This document shows, one piece after another, positions 51,505 to 63,989 of a stretch of DNA of 64,000 nt. Within the stretch, counting starts at the first letter, position 1. Each line of letters starts with the position of its first letter. The position numbers were made by a program, and so were the translations under genes. Below the pieces are notes generated by a model. That model was not told where the DNA came from. It searched no databases and worked only from the letters and a program-made list of their open reading frames with translations. Source of the stretch: Hypholoma sublateritium FD-334 SS-4 (taxonomy: Eukaryota; Basidiomycota; Agaricomycetes; Agaricales; Strophariaceae); NCBI GenBank assembly GCA_000827495.1, contig KN817634.1, positions 22,883-86,882 of the forward strand. The letters are read 5' to 3'.

Positions 51505-53306
51505 TAGCCTGCTGACTGGGCTCCAATATCCAAACAATGCATACCACCGGCACAGCGTGTCTCAGTCGTACGCCACTTTGACACCCGCGCGCCCGGCCTG
51601 CGTATTCGGCGATACGGAATCCAATCCTCTAGGTTTGCTCTCTGTATTTTTCCCCTGTACTCATTGTATTTACATGGCTACAGTCTATAGAAAAATTGGG
51701 CTATCACAGCCCACTGGCTGGGTTCTGACATCTGTCCGATATTGATTGTGTATACCAGGTGATACCAGGTGTTCATATACTGCAAATATACTGCGTGAGT
51801 GATTATGCTTCATACCGGCACACCTCTGACATTTTTCTTCTCAGTATGGACTTTTATTTTATTTCAATCTCCCGGCTACGATACTACGCTCTGATATCCA
51901 AACAATGAACGCCACGGACACACCAAGTCTCAATCTCACGCTGGCTCCGAAACCATTGAACACCAGGCGTGCCTGTGGCAGCGCTTCGCGCGGTGGATGT
52001 GGCTACGGAGATCTCTGTGTCTTTTTCAGTGGGCGATGACACAGCCGATGCTCTTTCAGATCACACCCTTCCGACCCCGACTTCGCCTTCGCCGCACGAC
52101 CGCTACCCAAATTCTTACGCATTCCGCTTCCACTTCCACAATACCCGCTGCGCGTCGAGTTCGCACCGTCATTCCTGCCTACTTGTCATGCGATGGTGCC
52201 GCGCCTCATGTGCCAGTGGCTGCGCAACGGAAGGTGGCCCATATCCTCGGTGGAAACGGCACTCTGTGTAGGGTGGTAGGCGGGGTGCAGGATGATGCAC
52301 TGCATTCCTGGAGAAACTGACCCGGTCGCGTCTGACCTCCCCCTACCCCTCACCGTATTTTCCTCTGCAATGCCCAAGGTACGTACCTCAAGCATTGTAT
52401 GTAGGGGGGCGCGTTATGTCGAAGAGGTCCCGGCGTGGAGCGAAGACTAACGATAACCACCGATGGGTACGTCTTTCCATTTCGCGAAAGAACGACGTCC
52501 TCGCAGTCGTGGCACCGCCGTGCATCCCGTTCGGGGATGGCGCGCGCTGGACACAACGGACGCGCCATGCGATCATTGCGATTGGCCCCATTACCTTGTT
52601 CCTACAACACCCCTGCATATCCATCGACCTCGCGCCGACGTTCCTGCCTACTCGTCATGCGATAATGCCGCGCCCCATGCATCAGCTCTCCACCACCGCC
52701 TCCACTGCCTCCAGCACGGCGACAAGCGTCAACTTGCGGCGCGCATCTCGAAGGGTGCCACGCCCCGTTGTGCGGCGCGCTCTTCGCGGGCTGCTGGCTC
52801 ATGATACGGCGTCGGCCCAGGTGCTCGGTTCAGGCGAGCAGGGGCGACGGTGTGCTTGGAAATGACGACGGCGAAGTGGACCACAATGAGCAACACAAAC
52901 GCGTTGGATGTGTTGCCGGTCTTGGCAGATGAAGGGGAACGAGCGCACGCTCGCCGTGGGGAACAAGTTTGACATGCCGATTGCAAGGAAAGGCAGTGTA
53001 GAGGTAGGAAGCACAACGGCAAGTCCACTCATGCGCGATGCGGCGCTGGTAATAACGAGCCCGCGTAGACGCCGTCCGGTTTGACCATCGATGCGACATT
53101 CGCGCACCCGCGAACCATGCAGCGGTCCTGAATCCGAGTCCATATCACATATTCGACATACCCTTCAACTCGGCACGCCCCTCTGTCTCTATTGGGTTAT
53201 CGCTCTCTACAGCGGAACCGACCCACAATAGTACAATAAGTACGCAATAGATGAATTCTTAGATCGGTGGAGAGATACACGAACGAGGAGACAAAGTAGA
53301 CGAATA
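51505..53306. other. No supported gene; diverged direct repeats
   Basis: Overlapping frames on both strands at 52000-53140 show GC-rich, Arg/Ser/Pro-biased translations. A 56-bp segment at 52155-52210 recurs at 52624-52679 (about 84% by eye), sharing TTCCTGCCTACT and GTCATGCGAT. This suggests duplicated remnants of a former gene, but none can be named. Confidence 0.45.
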
Positions 53307-53378
53307 AATGTCTAATTTCTTGAAAGAGTACAATACAAGTAGAATGTCTAATTTCTTGAAAGAGTACAATACAAGTAG
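53307..53378 (+). repeat. Exact 36-bp tandem duplication
   Basis: Two identical 36-bp units lie at 53307-53342 and 53343-53378, each starting AATGTCTAATTTCTTGAAAG. Perfect identity points to a recent event or an assembly artefact. Confidence 0.9.
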
Positions 53379-53556
53379 TTTAAGAGAAAATCGGGGAAAA
53401 GTATGTGGTTTCGAATTGCGTTGATCAAATATGATAGACTGCGCGAGAGGGCGCTCGTGCTGTTGTGTGTGCGGGGTCTGTAGCAAATCTAGGTTATGGG
53501 GAAAAGATAGAGCAGTAAGAGGTAAGTATTAAAACAGAATAAGATAAAGCTGAAGC

Positions 53557-54041
53557 TCACTGAGCCACGACTCGGTCCACANGAAGCCTATCTCCGTCTC
53601 GCATGTTGATGTACTGCCCCCTTTCTCCCATACGCATAACGACAAGATCGGAGAAAACGGCGACCGTCAACGGAGGGGAAACCAGGGCATTTAAAGAGCC
53701 ATTTGTGGTGAATCGATGATGTCGTTTAAAAAACACGACATAANTGTAACTTCTTTGAGATTCGGCGTCCTCAGCAGTGATCAGACAGTTATGCACGAAG
53801 GGCTGAAATTTGCCATCTAAATGATTCTCGGGGAAGGGGAATGGCCCGCCTTGACCTTGTTTTCTTGCCGTGACGATGACACCGCGAGATTTAGTTCCCT
53901 TTGCAGGGTATCGACGAGATCGTAGGGAGACGTTGAGTGACTGGCAGGTAGTGACGTCATGAGCTATGATCGAAGTGCACATCAAGAGGGAAAGGTACTC
54001 ACAGAACTAGTCTCTGGGACGAAGACCTGATTGTTAGCCAT
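53557..54041 (-). CDS. Small conserved hypothetical protein (two exons, 140 aa)
   Basis: Exon 1 (54041-54003, MANNQVFVPETSS) and exon 2 (53940-53557) join in phase 0 across a 62-nt intron. The body has RYPAKGTKSRGVIVTARKQG, GPFPFPENHLDGKFQPFV, YVVFFKRHHR and a C-terminal VMRMGERGQYINMRDGDR. I know this pattern (KSRGV.V, FPFP..H.D..F.PFV, Y.V.FKR, V.VR.G....NMR..D) as a small protein seen repeatedly in mushroom genomes, but it has no assigned function. It may be a beta-rich fold. Two n bases lie in exon 2. It is divergent from the gene at 54256, about 215 bp apart. Confidence 0.6.
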
Positions 54042-54255
54042 GCCAGCGACTGGAGAAAGGGGCGGGGATGCAAAGAAGTGGGAAAGAGATGGAAAGACAC
54101 GCGGCGCAAACACCCTTGCTATAAAGGATTATCATGAAAGGGCTTTCGGCCTTCAGGTAACATAGACGTGACATAGACGCCGCGATGGTCTTTGAGGTTC
54201 AATTAAAAACCTTGCATCCGCCTCACCTGTCCAAGCCACTCCCGAATTCCGCGTC

Positions 54256-57200
54256 ATGGAGATGCCATTCCCTCCAGGAGAACCCTCCGAGCAGAAACCT
54301 GAAGCATCTTCGTCTTTAATTGAACAGACCGGAGCGCCCAATGACTTAGTCGCCTCGCCAGGGAACACTGACAACGATGAAGTCATGAGAGAAAATGACT
54401 TGTACGATACGCCAGGCGCAGGCGCAGGTGCAGAAAATCGCGGAGGTCATCTTGTGGCGGTCGGGGGCGGGCTACCGATGCAAACCCTTCCTCTACGAAT
54501 CACAGCAGGCCCTTCCAACCTCGGCGAGTTGCCTCATATCCAAGGCCCACGTCTAAAGAGGCCTCGCGTCGATACGCCAGAAGAACAGGACCATCAGTCA
54601 GGGGCAATCACAGTCGAGCTCCCGAAATCACACCAAGCCATCAGGGCCAATCAAGTACTCACACAGCAAGTCCGAACCTTGAAGTCACTTTACCAAAGCA
54701 CTTTGGATGGGCACGCTAGGACCCTAGAGGAGTACCGGAATGATGTGGGCACTTACCGGCGCACGATGCAGGAGCGCATCAATCAAACAGAGGCTGCCGC
54801 TCAAGAAGATAGAAAACGGGCGGACGAGCTGCAGGCTTTCATCAAGGATTGCAAAGAGGCCCAGGTCCGTGCGGCCTCTGAGGCAGCTGAGCGCGAACAG
54901 AAGATGATACAAACCTTGACGGACATGAAGGTGAGGGTCGTTGGCGCCATGGAAGTATCTTATATCTAATGAATTCCAGAATACCAACGAGGAGCTCCTG
55001 CGAGTTCAGGAACAGATCAAGAAAGATCGGGATGAGGCGGCGGCGGAGATCGAAAGATTGAGGGTGAGTTTCCCTCGACACATTTTGCCAATCGTCAAAT
55101 AATATCCTTTCCACAGCTGCAAATCACGCAAGTCTGCCCTCCGGGAACCCACCAGGATCCAGCAGGTTCTACGTCCAACACTCACGCTGAACATAGTATT
55201 CAGTCTCCTAAAGATGACGTCGATATGGGTTCCGCAGACGGTTTGGTGAGCTTTGATTCTTCAGCACTTCAAGTTGCATTGATCGTTTTTGACGCAACAT
55301 TCATATACAGGATGCAATTAGGAGATTTGTCCAGGAAAAAGAGGACACCGCGAATATAGAGAAGCAACGAGCGGACGAATTACAGGCCGCCCTCAACGCG
55401 AAAAATGAGGAAGCTGAAATTATTCATCGACGCGAAGCAAAAGTGCGAGAGCAAGCTGCTGCCCTGAAGGTACGAACGCCCGTACACGTCCGCCGATTTT
55501 CAAGATTGTTGACAGAGGTCGTTCACAGATAGCCAACGACGACCTGGTGTTGAAGCAGGCTGAGACCGAGAGAAAGATGGCTGCAGAGCGCGAAAGAATG
55601 CAGGTAGGCTTTCAGATTCGGCGTCGTTGTGTTGATAATGAAACAAGTACGCATATTTAGGCAGAAAAGGAAAGAGAGGTTTCTAGTGCTCAGATGAAAA
55701 TGCAGCGAGAAACAAATGCCCGTGCTCCAGGAAACACAGCGACCGGGAACGTGCCCGCGGCGGTACGATCATATCCACCCATCCTGATGTCAATATATTG
55801 ACGCCATATAATCGTTAAGACTTCTACAGAGAATCATGTCATGAGCGATCTGCCAGAAACTTCCAGTGCAGGGGCGCAAAAGGGACCTCAGGTACGGTTC
55901 AATGTTCTGAAATCTATTGCATACATGCTCATCCATCATGTACGCAGGCCTCGGAGCCGCCACCAATGCCGCCTCCCCCTCCCCCTCCCGGTTTGGGCCG
56001 ATCTGTTTTGAAGAACATGCGCACGAAGAAAGCTTCAATGCAAGAGAGGCAAATAACGCGTCTCAGGCCGCGAACTCCTCCCCCTCGCGCAAATGACGGT
56101 GTTGCAGACAGAGACGCAGATGGCGAAGAGGGTGACGATGAAGATGAAGGCGACGGCGAAGAAGACATCGACGACGACGACGACGACGACAATGAGCATG
56201 ATATAGGTCTTGAATCCTGACAGAAATCCAAGGGCAAGGGGAAGTCAACAAAACCCGAAAACTTCTTTGATGCTCGCTCATTCCAACCCCTCATATACGA
56301 CGCTGTCAAAAAAGCTATAGCCGAGTGTGGCCTTCCGACTCCTAGTCCTTCGCCTCAGAAAAGATTGTATACGAAATCCGCAGTCAAGCAGGAAGTAGGT
56401 GTAGAAGCGAAGGCACTCAGCAAGGATGCGAGGAACACGATTTCTGTAAGTGTTGGATAGTACGGTTGGAGAAACAGACCAGGACTCACTCTTTTTCAAA
56501 GCTGAAGATTCGAAGAGTCATCAAAAATGCGTTCGAACTCGAAGAACTCGAAGATTGGGCAATGCACGTTCCAGCGACCCCGGAGATGATCAGTGCATTT
56601 GATCGGTCCGACATAGGGTCGGGCCCGGACCCAGGCGAACTTCGCATGGATATGATAGGGAAGATAAACTCGACATGGAACACTGCAGTCATCCAGATAT
56701 TGCTAGCCCTTGTTCTTGCTAAGTTGGAAGAAGACTCCTCATGGCTCCCCAAAGTTAGCGACACTTTCTTGCGAACGCGCATCGAAGAACGACTCGCAGG
56801 TGCTCGGACCACCTGGAGAGCTATGCTGCCCAAAACTCAAGAGGACGGGAAAAAAGAGACGGCACAGCAAGTCGAGAATCGAGTGGTCAATAGGAAAACC
56901 CTCAGGGAGGCCGCAAACCGTGCAGGAACAAGGCGATGCACCGTAAGCATTCTTTTCAATTACACATTCGTGCAAAATTTGATAGTTTTGAAGAAATACA
57001 ACGCTAGATGGAATACAGTCCAGTACATGGTCAAAAAGAAATCAGGCGAAGGAGGGAACAAGGATGATCTTGCGCTCTGGCAATGGCTGCTCCAGATGCT
57101 TGAGAACCTGGGAAAAGAAGGGATGAGCTCTGATGAAAGTGCGGTGGAAAAAGGAGGTGCTCCTGCTTACCGCGTCAAGAGGATGCCCTGGCGACGATCC

Positions 57201-57455
57201 GATGCTGATAAAAACCTCCTATTAATCGACAAGCAGCGTTTCTCTGGAAATGGGATGATCTCGAAGAAGGGCAACAAACCAGCGACAAGGATTACCGCTG
57301 GGGATCCTGGTGATTCAAGGAGGCCTGCTCCGCCAGGTCGCTTCAGAGCGATATATAACGAGGCATGGCTTAGCACACTGCACCCGGTCGATCTCCAAAA
57401 CTTGAGGGTTTCAGAAGGAAAGTTTGTATGGCACGAGTATTATACTGTCGGATAG
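54256..57455 (+). CDS. Coiled-coil acidic protein of a mushroom multigene family, in-frame TGA
   Basis: Exons 54256-54930, 54980-55063, 55117-55245, 55311-55469, 55529-55603, 55661-55762, 55820-55891, 55948-56445, 56502-56942 and 56994-57455, all phase 0. Residues 1-130 are disordered, with a KRPRVDTPEE nuclear-type signal. About 130-450 is a long coiled coil (QERINQTEAAAQEDRKRADE; NIEKQRADELQAALNAKNEE). A proline run (PPPMPPPPPPPGL) and a nine-Asp acidic tract follow. A TGA at 56218-56220 interrupts the frame right after the acidic tract; it would end the protein at 522 residues. The same frame continues for 375 more codons with a conserved C-terminal region (LALWQWLLQMLENLGKEGMS, then SDES, then RVKRMPWRRS) that I associate with this family. 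So it is either a nonsense mutation or two genes. Function unknown. Confidence 0.65.
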
Positions 57456-58160
57456 GTAGCGTAGTATATTAGTGGGTTTAGCAGAATGCTGTAATAGATG
57501 CAATGAGCTCTTGATCAATGAAATTCTCCGCGGAATATTGGCAGCCAGTTTATGTAGCAAGAAACGGTATCACGCCCACCTTCCATATGGACAATGACAC
57601 TACAAACGCAACCCCCTTTGGGCGCAGCGGAGGCATCTAGCGGAAACATCTATCTCAGCGCATGAGTCAGCCTTTGCACAGAAAGGTATTTAGCCAGAAT
57701 TTCCTGAGGAATAAACGAGGCGAGACGAATGGAAGTGTAAGATGTGTGGTCCGCGATCTTCTCGCCAGTGGAACGCCGGGTGTCATTGGTCCACGGAGAG
57801 CGGTGCCGGGTGCTGTTGGTCGATCCTGACGAAGAGATAAGACAGGACGATGGACACTATCCTGCCGCGCAGGACTTGAGCCGTTCACGCGCAAAGAGGC
57901 GGGACGAATGTTGCCCCAGCGCCATATGATACCGCGGGCGCGCGGCGCGACAGCTGATTACAGATCGCATCGAGAACAAGGCGCATCCCTTGGGCGTCAC
58001 AGTCCCTAGGTACGGGTCCCGCACCGTACATAAGCAATATATCTTGCGTAGTTCTGACGGTGGTCATGACCTACCCTCCACACACCAAGCACGCAAGTCC
58101 TCACCGCATCTTTGCATAGCAATGCATATATACACGTTACTTCCCCTCCTACCATAAATT
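57456..58160. other. Intergenic, no gene seen
   Basis: Frames on both strands are short and Arg/Pro-biased; none is supported. Confidence 0.45.
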
Positions 58161-58700
58161 AGCTACTTAACCAATGATCGATTAAATTCCTGCATTAATA
58201 AAATTAAAAACAAGCGCCGGCATGACAAGTATTCATTTTGTCGAACGAACTCACCCGCGGCGCCGCATGCTGCCTCCGCCTGTACTCCTTCCACGACCTC
58301 ACGTTCAGATCCACCTGTTTCGTGCACGTAGCCAGCGCCAGCATTGTCTCTCGTAGGTCCGCCAGGAACAATGCACAACTACATGCGCGGCGACAGCTCC
58401 ATGTTCGTTCGTAGGCGGATGTCTATCCCCCACCTTTATCGCAATCGCGAACGAAGAGCCCGTCCCGGCAGTCTATACATTTTGCGTACATATCTGGTAT
58501 CCAGGTCAGAACATGCACCGACGAGGACCGAGTGAAGGAAGACATGCCTTGTTCTGGCTTTCGACTTGAACCGCGCAGCAATCTCGCCGGCTTGGACCAC
58601 GTTGATGAAGTGCCGCTCGACTTCGCCAAACATTCTCCAGAAACGTGCCACGCGGCCGAAGTTAATTGAGAAAAAGGCCTGGAAGTACAACACTACTACA
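58161..58700 (-). pseudogene. Unrecognised minus-strand gene fragment
   Basis: A minus-strand frame (58693-58436) reads SINFGRVARFWRMFGEVERH, then INVVQAGEIAARFKSKARTR and a stop. A second frame below (near 58340-58260) reads ETMLALATCTKQVDLNVRSW. The compositions are protein-like and helical, but the pieces are in different frames with no matching splice sites. Probably a decayed gene. Confidence 0.3.
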
Positions 58701-61600
58701 CTACTGCATAAGAACTAAGTCAGATCCTATACAAAGGGCAAAAGGTGCGTACCTACACGGCGTCTTGTTTGCATGCATGAATCAGCTGACGGAGAGCCAC
58801 CCAGCCAATTAGCGAACCAAAATCGGTCACGGTCTCGATGCCTTGATGAGCCCGCGAATATCCAGCTTCTCCTCGCTGCACTTGCCGTACATAGGTCTTC
58901 GAATTCTTCGTTTTGACGGCGGAATGAGGAGGCTGGTCAGGGAGCGTGGAGCGCTGAATCACGATGGATGTCGGCGCGACGAGCTACGCCACGTCAGGAC
59001 GTCGTCTGAATTCATGCGGTCTTACGCACGTTTCAGCAGAGTCTCCGGGATCCCGTCGGTGTGGGNTCCTTCAACTGGGCCGCCACCGCGCATTTTTGGC
59101 TGCCCAGNCAGATTTACGGGAGCCGCTGGTAAATCGAGCTTGGCTGGGCNNTGTTGACTGAGCTGTTGATATAGAAAACCCCAAGCCAACAGCGGGTGCC
59201 GCTGGCATGGAGGTCGTCGTGGCACGGACAGCAATATCGGCCCTGGAAGAGTAGATTATGATACGCGAGCAACGACGTTCGATCAGCAGAGAGAAAACAA
59301 GAAAACCATCAGATAATTACGCAGAGCTCACGCGACGTAGGATACCTTCATCCTTCACGTTGGTACCAGAATTATTCATTGAGCAACTGGATTCTTCTAA
59401 ATTACGGGGCCATCTAAGACACNTACAATCAGNCTTCTTCGCCATCCTCGCGGACATAGACAGTTATAACGCACCTGAACACTCAAATCACCTTCGATGT
59501 CTTCAGTTCGACCTCGGCCTCGACTCCATCTGCTTCGTTTCTCCGCACAACTTTACTCCGTCCGCTCACTTGAATTACAGCTGCGCGATATCCATCACGC
59601 ATGGCAGCCTGGCAACATTTNGCGGCCCATAGCCTGGCGTACACCTATGAGCGGAGGAACATCGCAAGGGTGCGCGACACTCGGTAAGTTGCGATGTCCC
59701 CGGAGCGATGAGCTAGTTCAACTCAGCCTTGAATCCAATAGAAGCGACCGCATTGTACACACCTCGCCGATCGATACAGCTCGAGCCTTCGTNGAGNCNC
59801 CCTTCAAAGGCCCATCGTCGCCCATCGTTACTTTTTCGAATTTCCTTGGATGATGAGGTAGTAGCGTGCCGTCGCCAGATCCAGCGCAGCTAGAAGTTAT
59901 CGATCCAGCTNGATCGACTTCCTCGGTGCGAGGGAGGAGCCGTCAATGCCGAGTGCGAACCAGGTGCCCGTAGCATACGTTTCGGACGGTATCGTCGTAG
60001 CATCCACTGAGGCCTCGACTGGGGCCATGTAAGCCGTGAGGAGTATCGATCACTAACTAGAATNTATGAGATAAAATTTACAGTAGTTATCGGAAGGCCA
60101 GAACGTACGTTGAGGATNGACATTGTCCATTCAGAGGACATCCTGATTTGTCGTGCATAATTTGGCTATTTCGTATTGAAGATGCTGTGGGAGTCGTCAG
60201 TAGACGGTAGAAATCCTCAAAGCGATCTAGATTCTANGAAGCCAAGTGATTAGCGCATGTTCTTGTAGACCACGCTAGCCTAGAACGTACCTTGATATCA
60301 TATTGTTGTCACGGATGGACAGGAGCTGCGTAGCAGAGTGCCCAACGGGAAGTTTATTTCNTTTTGGACATGGCAGACCTCCCATGNACATACACGGGCA
60401 CCTGTACATGCGCAAGTACCGGCGATTTTAGCGAGGTATTTCAACATCTGACGAGTCGGAATCCATACCTCCGCCGAGCGAGGGGGGGGGGGCGATGAAG
60501 AAGGGTGTGATACGTGCGGCCCACGACCCCGTTGCCAGCGCGGCAGAAGAATTACAGGCCATATACAAGGATGCCGACCGTCTTCGTATGTCATCGTTGG
60601 AACCTCACTAGCTTTCTGGATTAGTACCTGTGGAAGTGAAATCGACGTCGTCGAGACACGTACTACTTGGGCGTGTAAACGCGGCCGGTGACCGAGCAGT
60701 GGATCATAGAGGCTGTCCTAGACAAGTCCTAGACGCGCAGACGCGACAGAGTCGCCCTTGAGATATATGCCCCGGCTCTCTCGTGCGCGCAGCGACGTGG
60801 AGGAAGACCTGCGCACGATCGTAGCGGGGGCATGTAGAGGCTGGGGTGACGTTACTGGATGGAGCAATGGACCTCACTGACTGTTTTGATGAGCAAATAC
60901 GGCAGATAGGAGTGGATACACGTACCACCGCCGGTATCTTGATCGTGCAGAGGCAAAGGCGGGCCTTTTCGGTGGTCGCGGGCACGAAAACACGGTACTC
61001 GGCGTGCAGAATCGACGGCGGCGCTATTCCGTGTGAAGATGGATCCGCTGGTATGCCTCGGGCGTGCAGTTGGTGTAGTGACTTCGACGNTGGCCAGAAG
61101 TTAGCGCAAGGGCGTCGCTGGGGTAGANAGATAGCGGCGTCGACAGGCCCTTTGGACAACGTCGTTGAGCGGAGTGATAGCTTCAGTAGACCATCGGGGG
61201 CCCGCAGACGCAGCAGCGTGATCGATGGACGTCGGGCGCCGGCTCCGGCGCATTTCACATTCTCCGAGATCGACGAGCTTCAGCGAGATCTAAGCGGGTG
61301 AATTCCAGCGGNTCGTCTTCGAATTGCTCAACGTCGTGCTCGCGAAGAGCAACATTGGGGACAACGACGCCTTGGACAAGGGAGGAGGTGGTTTCTCTGG
61401 AAGAAAAGAGGGATTTGTAGTACCCCGAGCGGATGGCTGTAGATATGAACCGTGATGATTGAGATACAAACTAAATGGGAAATCAACACACATAAGTGCA
61501 AGGAACAGGGTTTAGATCACTGACAGCGTCATCTCCCAGTCCAGGTAGTTTGTTGGGGCCTACAAGTGACCAGACACTTTGCACAAGTGTCTCTACAGCT
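58701..61600. other. Low-quality interval with many n bases
   Basis: At least fifteen n bases and overlapping Arg/Ser/Pro-biased frames on both strands prevent a gene call. A plus-strand stretch near 59380-59660 and a minus-strand stretch near 60704-61258 are open but low in recognisable content. A run of about ten G lies at 60481-60492. Confidence 0.4.
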
Positions 61601-63599
61601 GGCGTCTTCTGTAGTTGTTCAGGATAGAGTTTAATGAAGAGCTACACCGAATTTTGAAGCATTTAATAATATGGTCAAGTAACAGAACTTACGACCGCAG
61701 TCTCCAGAATCCCAGTCTTGATTTGGGCAGGTAATGAAGCAGTCGTGTCTTCGGGCTAAAAAGTGGGAGTGATCACAATGGGGGCTCTGAACGATCAAAT
61801 CACATACGTCGCTTGGAAGTTCAATGGGATCCCACAAAAGGAGGGTCTGGAACCACCCAGTACCAGGTCCGAAGAATTCTTCGTTCAACGAAAGAGACTG
61901 AAAGCAAAATCTTTCCGAAGACCCGTGCCATACCAATCTCGTATCAGATCACGTGAATTTTAAACACACTTGCATGACGTGGAGCAGTGACCAGTCACTT
62001 GGAACGCGACGATCTGCGACGATGTGCCGATTTCTGAAAGCCCAACTTGACTGCAAACACCCATCGCATTACTCAGGCATCCCGGATCAGTCGTGCGCGT
62101 AGCGCATATAACGAACGCCATACCCTAGGCCTCTTAAATCTTCGATTATACCCCAACAACTCACTGGCGGTGTCAGCCTTACTGGCCATGATACACTTAC
62201 GTCGGACTCGGACTCGTCACTCGAGGCTCGACGCCCACCATTTGGTCATCGATCGGGACGATGTGCCTTATTGTAGTCTTCTCGGCCACGGCTTACTGCT
62301 ATAATTATTCCTTGCTATTGCTATCGGATGGTCATGTTCTCTCCCTCTGGAAAGCGATATATCTTCAATACCGGCCACGGCCGGGCCAGACTTCACAATT
62401 ACCAGCGATGTTGTTCGGCTCTGCACACTTGCAAATTCTTCGCATCTCAATTCAAGTTTTTTTTTGCGCGCTTTTATTCAAGATATTGGAATCTATGCTC
62501 AACATTTCGCCAACAGGGGCCCCTTGTACTAGTTTTGCCTTGCATGTCAAGCTGATATGCTGATACTCTCAGACCCTGTACCTTCTGGTCTGGCCACCTT
62601 TCCTGTGCGATCTTCCTTGTTGACCCGGCCAACTCTCGTAATATGCATCTTTTTTGTAAGATATTCACCGCCTCTCTTGACATTTACGCATGTATCATTC
62701 AACCCGAACAGATTTTTGACTTTGATAATCCTAGATCAAGCCCTCCCTGACAGTGACCTCTTTTCATTCTCATTGCTGACGCCTATGGGGCCTCATATCG
62801 CACATTTCGAGGAGTAATGAACGCGATGACTTGGTAAAAGTGCCATCCATCCCAATTCTATTAAGAGATCACTTATCAGAAGGCCTGCGGAGCCACCTTT
62901 CGGCAGTGAAGGCATCATAGTCTCGTTACCCGCCCAAACACCTGGTCCCTGGTGTCTATTGGTATGCTGCATCTCGAATTGCGAAGTGTTCGCATGATCA
63001 CCGACGTCTATACGTCCATAGGTACCCCCCTATGACATGAGTTAGCGCTGGTTACTCTAGGCCTCATCTACATCTTTAACATACCTCCCCGGGCACTGAA
63101 ATTTACCCGATATGTCATTGCTGGGGGCTTCCTTCCTCCAGGAGTTCACAAACAATAAGATGCAGTTTCATATCAAAGCGGTAAACAATTTTGGGAATAT
63201 AGCTATGCGAAAGTAAACTAAATTGGACTAAAAGATGTGTACGTATCATTTATTTGTAAATCACTGAAACAAGAAAAGAAACTGATAACACGTTTACAAC
63301 AGCTGGGTGAAAATCGAAGGAAAGCGAATGCCTAGCCCGGGGTTCCACGCGCCGAACCTCGCAGTTGAGCTGGTCCACCTCGCCCGACTGGAAAATCGAG
63401 TTGTGTCAGCACACAACCTGATCGGCAGGTGAGTGGATAGACCAGTGATACAGGACAGTGGTACGAGGCTCATTTGGAGCAGCAGTGCCCGCAGCGTTCC
63501 GGCGAGTTGCTCGCCACGACATTTCGCGCGGGCTTTAACCTACCGCCGGCGGCCAGAATATTGTCAGCACGGCGACATAGCATCACCACAGACAACCTA
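61601..63599. other. Intergenic with weak frames
   Basis: A minus-strand frame near 61690-61940 contains SLNEEFFGPGTGWFQTLLLW and Cys-rich CPNQDWDSGDCG before a possible GTAAGT donor, but it has no ATG in frame. A hydrophobic plus-strand frame lies at 62261-62563. Neither can be assigned. Confidence 0.35.
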
Positions 63600-63989
63600 C
63601 TTACCATTACTTGCATGTCTGCGGATAAGTCTTAGTGCTGCATGCTGGACTGTGGGCCTGGCTGTAGCGGTAGGCCGGCGAGCCGCAGTCGATCCATTTA
63701 AGTAGGATGGCCCCGACGGGCGGTGAGCAGTGTTGTAAGAGGAGCCGATAAATGGCGCACCTTTTTGTCCGATTGAGGGTGTTCGTGGCCACATGCATGC
63801 CTAGCGCAGCGCACTTCTCGGTAGCACATTCTGAACAGGGGTTAATGGCGGCGGCTGGTCGATGGCCATGGGGGCTACGTCTTGTTGCTGATATTTATCT
63901 GAATTATCAATAATCACCTTAGGATCTAACAGGAACGGCTCCAAGTAAGTAGTCTGATGCACCAAAAGGACGCAATAGCAATCTGTCAA
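63600..63989 (-). pseudogene. 3' part of a Cys-cluster gene at the window edge
   Basis: On the minus strand one frame reads HQTTYLEPFLLDPKVIIDNS, then MAIDQPPPLTP. Another frame, one shift away, begins INPCSECATEKCAALGMHV, continues NTLNRTKRC and ends near 63600 at a stop next to a GTAAGT-like site. PCSEC...C...NRTKRC resembles the Cys-rich zinc-knuckle-like segment of mushroom proteins such as the one at 766-3689. The frame change near 63845 suggests an indel. The start lies outside the window. Confidence 0.4.

Noticed and set aside
50324..51745. Long frames across the n run on both strands
   Set aside because: They consist of unknown residues produced by the assembly gap.
56204..56220. 17-nt intron removing the TGA at 56218
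   Set aside because: Far too short for splicing and lacks a branch site.
60704..61301. Overlapping 150-184 codon frames on opposite strands
   Set aside because: Both contain n bases and have biased composition. Neither has a domain or splice sites that would favour one strand.
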